Shown one piece after another: positions 8,169 through 14,934 of a DNA stretch of 40,242 bases. Each line of letters begins with the position of its first letter. Within the stretch, counting starts at the first letter, position 1. The position numbers and the translations under genes are program-made. The notes under the pieces were generated by a model, which saw nothing but the letters and a program-made list of their open reading frames with translations, did not search any database and was not told where the DNA came from. This stretch comes from Dehalococcoidia bacterium (GTDB taxonomy: Bacteria; Chloroflexota; Dehalococcoidia; GIF9; AB-539-J10): positions 1-40,242 of the forward strand of contig JAUWHW010000026.1 in NCBI GenBank assembly GCA_030605665.1, given 5' to 3'.

Positions 8169-9506
8169 CTAGGCGCCAAACTTATCCAGCTTTAAAGCGT
8201 TAGCCATAGCTAGAGGCATAATTTCCACAGCGGGAAAGCGTCCCAAACCGCCTTCAAGACAAGCTCGTTCTGAAAACTCGCTTGCTCTATCAGGAAAACA
8301 CCATTTGGACCTCAGCATGAAAGGGACCGGATGCCAGCTATGCATGGCTAAGGTTGCTGGAGTGGAATGGTCTCCAGTGATAATGAGGACATCAGGATTT
8401 AAGTTGAGCAAGTTAGGAAGAGCATTATCTACTTCTTCAATAGCTTGAACTTTAGCCTCGAAGTCGCCATCCTCTCCTCTGGAGTCTGTTGCCTTGAAGT
8501 GGATAAAGAAGAAATCATAATCTTTATAGTAGCGATGCAAGCTTTCTAGCTGGTCTGTTATATTGTTGCCTGCTGGCAGTATTTGCATTCCTATTAGTTT
8601 AGCCAAGCCGCGATACATAGGATATATAGCGATAGCAGCAGGTTTTAGCTTGTAAATCTTAGCCATAGAGGGAATGTCGGGTAAGTGGGAAAAGCCGCGC
8701 ATAAGCACCATGTTGGCAGAAGGAATGTCATTGCGGGCCCTTCGCCCCTTGTCATTCTGAGCCCTTCGCCTCTTGTCATTCTGAGGGAGAGAAGCGACCG
8801 AAGAATCTCGCTCAGGGTAAACTCCGCGAAGAATCTCCTGGTGCTCAGGATAAGCTCCGCGAAGCAATCTCCTCGCTTGTGAGATAAATTCGTTGGCTAT
8901 CTCTGCTGTTCTCTGGGCCTGTGGTAGTAGAGCCTCTATTTTTTTGGGAGCCAGGCCCACTTGCTGAGGGTCAGAATCTGTTAGTTCGGGTGATAAACCT
9001 TCACCTCGAAGGATGAGCACGCATCTGTGTTCCTTAACCTGTGTAACCAGTATTTCGACTCCATTGATGGCAATCTTTTCATTCAGCAGCCGACATAGCG
9101 CGGCATTTTTCTCTGTAGTAATACGCCCTGCCCTTCTATCAGTGATGATTCCCTTGTTATCAATGGTGCAGAAATTGCCGCGAGCTGCAATATCTCCTGA
9201 CTTTAGTTCCAAATCTATCCCCAGAGCCTCAATGATTCCACGTCCAACATTGTATTTGACGGGGTCATAACCAAAAATTGCTAGATGTCCTGGCGCACTT
9301 CCTGGAGTAATTCCTGGGCTTATAGGGTCAATAAGTCCACAAACTGATTCCCTGGCTATCTGGTCTAGATTCGGTTTCTCCGTTGACTCTAGCTCTGTCT
9401 GGCCAGTTTCTGGGTGAGGCAATCCACCTACGCCATCAATTATCACAAGCACTATCTTGGATGGCGTGGTGTGAGAGAGTTTCTTCATTTGCTCCAGTCC
9501 GATCAT
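8169..9506 (-). CDS. apgM: 2,3-bisphosphoglycerate-independent phosphoglycerate mutase, archaeal type
   Basis: Interconverts 3- and 2-phosphoglycerate in glycolysis and gluconeogenesis. The alkaline-phosphatase-superfamily fold is shown by VLVIIDGVGG near residue 20, the segment GSAPGHLAIFGYDP, FIHFKATDSRGEDGD, and ITGDHSTPATLAMHSWHPVPF near the C-terminus. The sequence is of the ApgM kind found in archaea and some bacteria, not the GpmI kind. Residues about 209-257 are foreign to the family: they are a low-complexity arginine-rich insert encoded by dispersed repeats at 8735-8880, and the family sequence resumes at SANMVLMRG. A promoter 9 bp upstream supports the ATG at 9506 (nearly leaderless); an in-frame ATG at 9488 behind GGAG is the alternative. 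Confidence 0.92.
   Translation of the reverse strand: MIGLEQMKKLSHTTPSKIVLVIIDGVGGLPHPETGQTELESTEKPNLDQIARESVCGLIDPISPGITPGSAPGHLAIFGYDPVKYNVGRGIIEALGIDLELKSGDIAARGNFCTIDNKGIITDRRAGRITTEKNAALCRLLNEKIAINGVEILVTQVKEHRCVLILRGEGLSPELTDSDPQQVGLAPKKIEALLPQAQRTAEIANEFISQARRLLRGAYPEHQEILRGVYPERDSSVASLPQNDKRRRAQNDKGRRARNDIPSANMVLMRGFSHLPDIPSMAKIYKLKPAAIAIYPMYRGLAKLIGMQILPAGNNITDQLESLHRYYKDYDFFFIHFKATDSRGEDGDFEAKVQAIEEVDNALPNLLNLNPDVLIITGDHSTPATLAMHSWHPVPFMLRSKWCFPDRASEFSERACLEGGLGRFPAVEIMPLAMANALKLDKFGA
8735..8880. repeat. repeat cluster inserted in frame in apgM
   Basis: Two copies of TTGTCATTCTGAG-type units occur with GAAGAATCTC and CTCCGCGAAG words. The unit at 8775-8816 (GTCATTCTGAGGGAG to CTCGCTCAGG) is repeated in the intergenic cluster at 9637-9702, where it is interrupted by a short insert. 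The whole block is a multiple of three and leaves apgM open. Confidence 0.8.
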
Positions 9507-9515
9507 TGTACTGAC

Positions 9516-9544
9516 ATTTTATCTGCTTGCTCCCTTATTGACAA
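9516..9544 (-). promoter_or_regulatory. sigma-70 type promoter of apgM
   Basis: On the minus strand TTGTCA (9544-9539) and TAAAAT (9521-9516) are separated by 17 bp. The expected start site lies 2-3 bases upstream of the apgM ATG at 9506, so the mRNA would be close to leaderless. Confidence 0.6.
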
Positions 9545-9953
9545 GCCACTGTATTCGTTTCATATGATTAGTATCATGTCGCTTCCCTCCTCGTCATTGC
9601 CCCCTTTCCTTGTCATTGCGAGCTCCTTCGCAGTGTGTCATTCTGAGGGAGCACTTCGGCTTCGCTCAGTGTAAACTCCGCGACCGAAGAATCTCGCTCA
9701 GGACAGGCTCCGGCGTGGCAATCTCGATGGCGGGGTATTTCTGGAGATTGCTTAGATAGTCCACCCTCACCTTAGTCCTCTCCCGTCAAGGGAGAGGAAA
9801 TTCAGCTCCTCGCAATGACTTAAAGAACTACAGGGGTCTTTGTTCCAACCATAAAGTGGAAGATACCCTTATACTTTGAGATGTTACCCAGCTAGCTGAA
9901 TGAGACCACACCGTTTGACAAGCCACGTTGTTGACACGTAGCATAAGGATGCA
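9545..9953. repeat. gene-free gap filled with dispersed repeats
   Basis: No gene is visible here. From about 9590 to 9820 it is a mosaic: GTCATTGCGAG units (9611-9621 and inverted near 9808-9817), a GTCATTCTGAG...GAATCTCGCTCAGG unit (9637-9702), and a CCCTCACC...CCTCTCCC/GGGAGAGG hairpin (stem 9777-9784 with 9790-9797). The final part (9915-9944) holds a possible promoter for the ROK kinase: TTGACA at 9915-9920 and TAGCAT at 9939-9944 with an 18-bp spacer. Confidence 0.75.
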
Positions 9954-10940
9954 TTGGTAATGCCAGGAAATAAAGTGGGGAAGCTTATCTTAGGAGTAGA
10001 CCTTGGTGGCACAAAAATTGCCACTGCTCTTGTTACCGCTCAGGGGGAGATCGTGGTGCGAAGGCGTAGCCCTACACCTGCTCAAGCTGGGCCTGACGCC
10101 GTGATAAATAGCATTTGTACCACTATTGATAAAACCCTATCTGCTAAAAAATCGTCGCCATCTCAGCTTTTAGGCATAGGCATTGCTGCTGCCGGCATTA
10201 TAGATAGTGATAAGGGCAAAGTTATTTTCTCTCCTAATCTTCCTGGCTGGCATGAAGTACAGTTAAGAGATGCTATTGAGCAACGGTTTGGCATTCCTAC
10301 CTACCTGGGTAATGATGCCACTCTGGCTGCTTTGGGGGAGTGGCATTTTGGATTGAAAAGGAAGGTCGCCAATCTGGTTTATATTACCGTAAGTACTGGA
10401 ATTGGAGGAGGCATTATCGCTGAGGGCAAATTGTATACCGGAGCCTGTGGCGCTGCTGGTGAAATTGGGCACATGACCATAGATGTAAACGGGCCAAGGT
10501 GCAATTGTGGCAATGTTGGCTGCTGGGAAACTCTAGCCTCAGGCACCGCTTTAGCTAGAGAAGCAGCGAAGCAAATCAGGGCAGGTGCCGATACATCTAT
10601 TGCTGAACTTGTAGATGGCGATATAAGCAGGATTGATGCTGAGATTGTTTTCTTGGCAGCTAAGCGAGGAGATAGATTGGCTAAGGAGCTTATCTCTCGT
10701 CTGGGCTATTTCTTCGGTATAGGCTTGGTTAATTTGGTCAATATTTTCAACCCGGAGCTGATATTGGTGGGTGGTGGTGTGGCCAAGATGGGTGACTTAT
10801 TGCTTCAGCCAGCAATAAAGGTAGTCAAGGAAAGGGCCTTCAGTACATTGGCTAATGCTGTTGAAATCAAGCCAGCTATATTAGGAGATGATTCTGGGGT
10901 GCTAGGCGCGGTAGCCTTTGTTCTAGAACACTCTGGATAA
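9954..10940 (+). CDS. ROK-family sugar kinase (glucokinase-like)
   Basis: ATP-dependent sugar kinase of the ROK family; glucose is the most likely substrate, but N-acetylated hexoses cannot be excluded. The 328-residue protein has the phosphate loop GVDLGGTKIATALV near residue 10, a catalytic-region LGNDATLAALGEW near 118, GTGIGGGII near 145, and the ROK zinc motif GPRCNCGNVGCWE near 180. There is no N-terminal DNA-binding domain, so it is an enzyme and not a ROK repressor. The listed start is TTG; ATG at 9960 is equally possible. It stands alone between repeat-rich gaps. Confidence 0.9.
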   Translation: MVMPGNKVGKLILGVDLGGTKIATALVTAQGEIVVRRRSPTPAQAGPDAVINSICTTIDKTLSAKKSSPSQLLGIGIAAAGIIDSDKGKVIFSPNLPGWHEVQLRDAIEQRFGIPTYLGNDATLAALGEWHFGLKRKVANLVYITVSTGIGGGIIAEGKLYTGACGAAGEIGHMTIDVNGPRCNCGNVGCWETLASGTALAREAAKQIRAGADTSIAELVDGDISRIDAEIVFLAAKRGDRLAKELISRLGYFFGIGLVNLVNIFNPELILVGGGVAKMGDLLLQPAIKVVKERAFSTLANAVEIKPAILGDDSGVLGAVAFVLEHSG

Positions 10941-10949
10941 TAAGGCATT

Positions 10950-11009
10950 CCCTCGCCTATTCCCCTCCCTTCCCTACTTCAAGGGAGAGGTTAGGTGATG
11001 GTGAGAGGA
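10950..11009. repeat. CCCTCTCCC-family repeat after the ROK kinase gene
   Basis: A degenerate palindrome in which CCCTCGCC and CCCCTCCC words on the left face GGGAGAGGTTAGGTGA and GGTGAGAGG on the right. It belongs to the same family as the copies at 1549 and 9763. It may act as the terminator of the kinase gene. Its right end supplies part of the ribosome site of the next small gene. Confidence 0.65.
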
Positions 11010-11019
11010 GGTGATAGTT

Positions 11020-11178
11020 ATGCTTATTGTACATGGTGGTGTAGGGCTGGTCATAGGAATAGCTAGTCTAGTTTTCGGTATTATAGTGATGATCTTTCCC
11101 AAGATCCTCAACTACTTAGTGGGCATTTATCTCATCGTGGTAGGAATAATAGCGATTGTTGCTTACGTCATATCTTAG
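11020..11178 (+). CDS. small two-helix membrane protein (DUF3096-like)
   Basis: A 52-residue protein, MLIVHGGVGLVIGIASLVFG at its start, then a short polar turn FPKILNY and a second hydrophobic helix ending VIS. This is the layout and wording of the DUF3096 family of tiny membrane proteins of unknown role. A strong ribosome site (GAGGAGGTGATAG) precedes the ATG. It lies alone, with about 315 bp of non-coding DNA downstream. Confidence 0.75.
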   Translation: MLIVHGGVGLVIGIASLVFGIIVMIFPKILNYLVGIYLIVVGIIAIVAYVIS

Positions 11179-11493
11179 GCCTACAAGATAAGTTTATTGC
11201 GTCCGTTTCAATGTAATGTTCATTAAAGCTTTCCCATTCCTAACGTGTTTTTTCGGGAAAAACCTGAAGAAGTTATCTCCTATTGTTTTCACGTTCTTTA
11301 GAATTGCGCTGCTTGAAGTTTCTGATAATGCGGCTGGATATATTGGCTAGCTTTACAATAGATTTGTAATATTCGTTTCCATTCTGCATAATGCAGTGTC
11401 ATACCTTCTCACCGCATCGTATAAATTAACAGAATACAGTTAAGAAAATCAGCCGATGAAGTTCTGCAATGAAATTAAAAGGGGGAAACAAAA
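11179..11493. other. intergenic stretch without recognised features
   Basis: No gene, RNA or repeat is recognised in this 315 bp. It is AT-rich and probably carries the promoter of the lipoprotein gene that follows. Confidence 0.3.
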
Positions 11494-11937
11494 ATGAGAG
11501 CAAAGTTAATTTTAATGTGTGCTATGGTTGCCATCTCGCTCTGTCTCTTTGCTTGTTCCCCGGCCGCGAAGCAAGTATCTGTAGAAGCTTCCTGTGATGA
11601 CTTCATCAAGCTGCCCCCTGAGGAGCGTGTTATTAGCAAGGAAGTGGAAGTCGCTGTTGACGGCTCATTGAGAGTAACCTTGTGCTCTAACCCGTCGACG
11701 GGCTTTCAATGGGAGTCAGTAAAGATTACTGACCAAAGCGTGTTGGAACAAGTAGACCATAAATTTGTGTCTCCTGAAAGTGAGTCTCCACCTCCTCCTG
11801 GGACTCCTGGTCAAGAAATATGGACTTTCAAGGCTCTCAAGAAAGGCACCAGCACTATATCTATAGACTATAGTCGGTCTTGGGAGGGCGGTGAGAAGGC
11901 AGCCTGGAAATTTGCCTTGACCGTGGTTGTTAAATAG
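11494..11937 (+). CDS. chagasin-like cysteine-protease inhibitor lipoprotein (I42 family)
   Basis: The 147-residue product has a lipoprotein signal: basic MRAK, a hydrophobic core, then LFAC with cysteine near residue 21 as the lipidation site. The mature part has the three chagasin loops: NPSTGFQWE (about 68-76, equivalent to NPTTG), a central glycine/proline loop PPPGTPGQEIWTF, and YSRSWE (RPW position). Chagasin-like proteins block papain-family proteases. A GGGGG ribosome site (11480-11484) precedes the ATG. A strong terminator follows at 12011, so the gene is a single-gene unit. The target protease is unknown; none is visible in this window. Confidence 0.85.
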   Translation: MRAKLILMCAMVAISLCLFACSPAAKQVSVEASCDDFIKLPPEERVISKEVEVAVDGSLRVTLCSNPSTGFQWESVKITDQSVLEQVDHKFVSPESESPPPPGTPGQEIWTFKALKKGTSTISIDYSRSWEGGEKAAWKFALTVVVK

Positions 11938-12010
11938 AGCACACAGAGATAACAAAATATATTGCCTACCTACAAGGTAACAGGAGCTTGATTTCTTACA
12001 TGAGAGATAA

Positions 12011-12042
12011 GGAGTCGAGGATTTATCCTCGGCTCCCTTTTT
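12011..12042 (+). terminator. intrinsic terminator after the inhibitor gene
   Basis: An 11-bp stem, GGAGTCGAGGA with TCCTCGGCTCC (one G-U pair), closes a TTTA loop and is followed by CTTTTT-like bases. It is the clearest rho-independent terminator in the window. Confidence 0.88.
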
Positions 12043-12216
12043 ATCCCTAAGTGAAGTCGATAGCGAAATGTTTGTGTAAAGTAACAGAGAAAGCCCGGGG
12101 TACAACTCAGGTAATGCAACTACCGAATCAGCAAACGGGAATAGGAAGGAGTGGAATATTGGATAAGTAGAGTAACTAACTGGCTACTAGCCAATTTGGG
12201 GTAATACTATTTCCCA
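12043..12216. other. gene-free stretch before the island
   Basis: No gene or recognised element is visible between the terminator and the first tRNA-like fragment. Together with the fragment and the 12284-12467 spacer it makes a gap of over 400 bp without a protein gene. Confidence 0.3.
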
Positions 12217-12283
12217 TGGTGGGCAGTAGAGGACTTGAACCTCTGACCTCCTGTGTGTAAGACAGGCTCAAACCTGGAGCTGT
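12217..12283 (-). pseudogene. tRNA-Val(UAC) 3' fragment, left copy
   Basis: Read on the minus strand the 3' half is intact: anticodon arm CCTGT-CTTACAC-ACAGG with anticodon UAC, T arm AGAGG-TTCAAGT-CCTCT, acceptor ACTGCCC, then ACCA. The D arm is garbled and no 5' acceptor strand can pair, so it is not a working tRNA. Confidence 0.8.
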
Positions 12284-12467
12284 TCGCTGAACGATTAACG
12301 GAATAATTTCTACAATGATTGACGCTAGGGAAGTAAATCAATGCACCTTACTCCGCATACTAATGATATCTATGCAATTCCTTTGACTTACTTTTTGTAG
12401 CTTTTGCTTTAGCCGAAATTATGCAATTGGTGAACCGCAGGACAGAAATATATTTCAAATAAATAAT

Positions 12468-13421
12468 TTAAGTCTCCTTCAAAGGGGCTAACCTGAGGAA
12501 TTTCATACCATCCAATTCTTTTCCCTCTTCAAATATATAAGCCACAGAATACTTTAAATCTGGGTGCATCTCTAGTGGAGTAATTCTAAACGGAATCTTT
12601 CTCTTAATACCTTTCTGAAGGTCAGTCAGATATGATGAGAACTCCAAATATATATCTTTGTAATATTCACTTATGAAAGGCATCAATACTATCTCACCTG
12701 CTATTATCACTCCAAGACAACTTGTATCTATATCCTTCCAAATTAGCGCAATTTCAACCCCGCGGTCTCGAGGGTCTAGAAACAATTTAGGTATTAATAA
12801 CCTATGTGCGATGCCTTCTTTCAACGAGTAATCATTAATCTTTCTTCTTATCGGATCAAGAAACGGCTGCATTACGTACGGATATCCTAATAAGCTAAAT
12901 AATGCTAAATATGCAGAATGCAAATAAGCTGCATCTACAATCTCTTTTGAAGCCGGTATCTGCAAAGAAATGATGGCCTTTTTCCCTACGTATTTTTTAG
13001 CATTTTCAGGCCACATATCTGGTGGCAACTGAGTTTTCACGCTAACTCCAGCCCAATTGCCTTCCCCTTTATTCTCTGTAATGCGTGTATGAATTGTGCG
13101 CCCATTAATTTCTACTTTAGCTGGAATTGGTCTTAGCACTCTGCCCGCCAATAAATCTTTTATCCTAGCATGATTACTCATGTGAGACTGAAGCTTGGCA
13201 CCTATATCATTGTTGCATTTTGTGCATGTTATCGTTTTTATTGAGCTTCCTATTGCCTGTGGTGGAATGTGTTCTATACTAATAGCTTTATTATTTATGG
13301 ATTCACTGTAAAATGGGCGCATACATATTGGGCATAAAAACATATCCTTTAATTTGGGATCTCTTACATTTAAACTTTTAGCATATTCATCAAATAACGA
13401 TTCAACTAATTTCTTTCTCAT
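12468..13421 (-). CDS. HNH-type endonuclease-like protein
   Basis: A 317-residue protein with an N-terminal HNH-like zinc module: CPICMRPF near residue 30, ISIEHIPPQAIG (the H-x-x-P element) near 48, and TCTKCNNDIG near 63. The remaining 240 residues are not recognised and contain no membrane segment. HNH modules of this kind occur in mobile-element and defence nucleases; the specific role here is unknown. The gene lies between two tRNA-Val fragments and looks more AT-rich than its neighbours, both fitting recent transfer. Its ATG at 13421 follows AGGA at a usual distance. Confidence 0.72.
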   Translation of the reverse strand: MRKKLVESLFDEYAKSLNVRDPKLKDMFLCPICMRPFYSESINNKAISIEHIPPQAIGSSIKTITCTKCNNDIGAKLQSHMSNHARIKDLLAGRVLRPIPAKVEINGRTIHTRITENKGEGNWAGVSVKTQLPPDMWPENAKKYVGKKAIISLQIPASKEIVDAAYLHSAYLALFSLLGYPYVMQPFLDPIRRKINDYSLKEGIAHRLLIPKLFLDPRDRGVEIALIWKDIDTSCLGVIIAGEIVLMPFISEYYKDIYLEFSSYLTDLQKGIKRKIPFRITPLEMHPDLKYSVAYIFEEGKELDGMKFLRLAPLKET

Positions 13422-13448
13422 AGGATTTTCCTATTATTCTTTTTTTGT

Positions 13449-13471
13449 TGGCGTACCCGGGGGATTCAACT
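13449..13471 (-). pseudogene. possible second-type tRNA 3' fragment
   Basis: On the minus strand this reads GTTGAATCCCCCGGGTACGC followed by CA, which resembles a T-loop, T-stem, acceptor and CCA with one base lost from the usual GTTCGAATC. It differs from the tRNA-Val copies. The match is short and may be chance. Confidence 0.3.
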
Positions 13472-13593
13472 GCAGTGATGCCTAGCATCGAGGAAAATTC
13501 ACCTTCAACTCCAGTCCTATAGTTTGGGTGTCGCAAATCTACAACAGACCATAGCCACTTGCCAGTTTACAACCTAACAAACAGCAATATGAG

Positions 13594-13616
13594 TAGTGGG
13601 CGGTAGAAGACTTGAA
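13594..13616 (-). pseudogene. tRNA-Val 3' fragment, middle copy
   Basis: On the minus strand the bases GTTCAAGTCTTCTACCGCCC then ACTA match the T arm and 3' acceptor of the other two copies. CCA has become CTA and the T stem no longer pairs well. Nothing upstream resembles an anticodon arm. Confidence 0.7.
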
Positions 13617-13661
13617 CCCCCTGGCTAAGTTTCATGCCTTTACAGTTCTATTTTAGTTGGT

Positions 13662-13868
13662 CTAGGGTATCTGGCGAATGTCTTTCTCATGCTGAGGGGT
13701 TAAAACTGTCATCATTAATTTGCCCACAATCGCAGCCGCAAGGCAAGCAAGGCCATAGGCAGCCAATTTTTCAAAGTACTTTTCATCTGGTTGGGGAGGG
13801 CTAAATTGAATAGGCTGTCTTGATAGCACCGGGTTTTCTAGTTTGTTGGGACTGAATTGTATCGCCAT
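13662..13868 (-). CDS. small single-helix membrane protein of the toxin-antitoxin operon
   Basis: A 68-residue protein of no recognised family. A polar, proline-containing N-terminal half (two similar QFSP segments) is followed by one hydrophobic helix, LAAYGLACLAAAIVGKLMM, at about 36-55 and a short polar tail. It starts 18 bp after the antitoxin gene stops and on the same strand, so it is probably the third gene of that operon. Whether it takes part in toxin function or is simply co-transcribed cannot be told. Confidence 0.55.
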   Translation of the reverse strand: MAIQFSPNKLENPVLSRQPIQFSPPQPDEKYFEKLAAYGLACLAAAIVGKLMMTVLTPQHEKDIRQIP

Positions 13869-13886
13869 TAGTAATCTACCTCTCTT

Positions 13887-14432
13887 CTACTGGCATGACC
13901 GCACAAGAGTTTTTATTTCTTTATATTTAGCCTGCTCTTGGGTGATGACTTGGACATCATACATTGCAAGCAACGTACAAATAGCCTGCAAACCAAGTTC
14001 TCCCCATTCGCCTATTTGAGACTTATCAAGAAGGAGAATAGTCGGATTATCAGGATTTCCTCCTATAGTTGCACTTTTAACAAGGGAATTAGCTCGCTCT
14101 TTTATTGATCGTGGCAAATTTGCCTCTAGCATATCCTTGAGTTCACCTAAAGTTATGTTTTTTGGCAGCTTACCTCCTTGCTCAATCACTGACATAAGGA
14201 TAAGTCGAGTAAAGGTAGAAGGGCCAAGCCCTCGCTCAGCAGCTAATCTATCGAGTTTCGAGCGACTTTCGCTATCAAGGCGAACTGTTATTGGCCTGTC
14301 TTTAACGCCTCTCACGCGCACCTTTTGAGCTTTGGGTTCAGCAGCAAGGTCAAGAGGACTATGCGAGTCCCAATACTCCGCTTCTTGCTCCTCTGTCTCA
14401 AACTGAGGCATAAGTTCTTTCTCCACTTTCAT
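13887..14432 (-). CDS. CopG/BrnA-like antitoxin with a C-terminal extension
   Basis: The 181-residue product starts with an acidic region (MPQFETEEQEAEYWDSHSP) typical of BrnA/CopG antitoxins, then a ribbon-helix-helix motif PITVRLDSESRSKLDRLA and GLGPSTFTRLILM at about 46-80. Such proteins bind the toxin and repress their own promoter. Residues about 95-181 are an extra domain, with a strand-like PTILLLDK and a helix LQAICTLLAMYDVQV, that I do not recognise; usual family members end near 90-100 residues. It follows the toxin gene on the same strand. Confidence 0.75.
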   Translation of the reverse strand: MKVEKELMPQFETEEQEAEYWDSHSPLDLAAEPKAQKVRVRGVKDRPITVRLDSESRSKLDRLAAERGLGPSTFTRLILMSVIEQGGKLPKNITLGELKDMLEANLPRSIKERANSLVKSATIGGNPDNPTILLLDKSQIGEWGELGLQAICTLLAMYDVQVITQEQAKYKEIKTLVRSCQ

Positions 14433-14466
14433 TTTTCCTCCTTTCTCATTTCTACTTTGTTATCGC

Positions 14467-14751
14467 CTAATTTAGATGCTTGCGATAATATCGCTTTTCT
14501 CTATTTTGCATGTCTCGGGCAGTGATAACTTTATATTGTGCTCTTCTGCCTCTCCTTCCCAAAACTATGAGTAGATAGCGCCCAGATATAGCTTGCCCAT
14601 ATACACAATATGAATTTGTTGTACCTTTGTGGCAAATCGGCTTATCATCATAAATTGCCTCCTCGACTTCCTCAGGAGTAACATGGTGTTTCTGCCAAAT
14701 CTTATCAACCACCGCTTGAGACCAAATTAGTGGATATGTTATAAAAATCAA
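14467..14751 (-). CDS. BrnT-like toxin (RelE-fold ribonuclease family)
   Basis: The family match runs through VVDKIWQKHHVTPEEVEEAI, then ISGRYLLIVLGRRG and YKVITARDMQNREKRYY, the standard BrnT layout with toxin gene first and antitoxin second. BrnT toxins cleave RNA and arrest growth. I place the start at the TTG at 14751 (94 residues): it has AAAGAGG five bases upstream. The longer in-frame TTG at 14772 lies inside the promoter palindrome and upstream of the expected transcript start. Adjacent to the antitoxin gene at 14432. Confidence 0.75.
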   Translation of the reverse strand: MIFITYPLIWSQAVVDKIWQKHHVTPEEVEEAIYDDKPICHKGTTNSYCVYGQAISGRYLLIVLGRRGRRAQYKVITARDMQNREKRYYRKHLN

Positions 14752-14760
14752 CCTTGCCTC

Positions 14761-14784
14761 TTTGTAATACAATTGTATTACAAA
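14761..14784 (-). promoter_or_regulatory. 24-bp perfect palindrome, operator of the toxin-antitoxin operon
   Basis: The half site TTTGTAATACAA is followed directly by its exact reverse complement. It covers the -10 region and the expected start point of the toxin promoter, which is where ribbon-helix-helix antitoxins bind to repress themselves. Confidence 0.85.
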
Positions 14785-14801
14785 TACTTAAGGAATGTCA
14801 A
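14772..14801 (-). promoter_or_regulatory. sigma-70 type promoter of the toxin-antitoxin operon
   Basis: On the minus strand TTGACA (14801-14796) and TACAAT (14777-14772) are 18 bp apart. The -10 hexamer is inside the 24-bp palindrome. Confidence 0.7.
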
Positions 14802-14862
14802 GTTTTTTCGGCTACCTGCGGATTGCTAAGCAATCAGGCCTGATGGCCTCAGTTTATATTTA

Positions 14863-14930
14863 TGGTGGGCGGTAGGGATTTGAACCTTCGGTCTCCTGTA
14901 TGTAAAAACAGGCGCTCTAGCTGCTGAGCA
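14863..14930 (-). pseudogene. tRNA-Val(UAC) pseudogene, right copy
   Basis: On the minus strand it keeps a D stem (GCTC/GAGC), a UAC anticodon arm, a T loop TTCAAAT, acceptor 3' strand ACCGCCC and ACCA. It cannot function: the 5' acceptor strand does not pair, the D loop lacks the GG pair, the anticodon loop has eight bases (one extra T), and the T stem has mismatches. It abuts the stop codon of the UPF0216 gene. Confidence 0.8.
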
Positions 14931-14934
14931 TAGC

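Larger units (their letters stand above)
12217..14932 (-). mobile_element. degenerate integrated island bounded by tRNA-Val fragments (inferred)
   Basis: Three partial tRNA-Val copies, all on the minus strand and all ending at the 3' CCA side, lie at 12217-12283, 13594-13616 and 14863-14930. The most complete copy is at the right, as expected if elements inserted repeatedly in the 3' part of a minus-strand tRNA gene. Between them are only accessory genes: an HNH nuclease, a small membrane protein and a toxin-antitoxin pair. No integrase is visible, so if this is an integrative element it is a remnant. Confidence 0.5.

Noticed and set aside
9545..9953. CRISPR array
   Set aside because: The repeats are palindromic, unequal in length and irregularly spaced, with no unique spacers of constant size and no cas genes in the window.
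14752..14772. TTG at 14772 as start of the BrnT-like toxin
   Set aside because: It lies within the -10/operator palindrome, upstream of the predicted transcript start; TTG 14751 has a ribosome site and fits the family length.
14863..14930. Functional tRNA-Val
   Set aside because: The 5' acceptor strand does not pair, the anticodon loop has eight bases and the D loop lacks the conserved GG.
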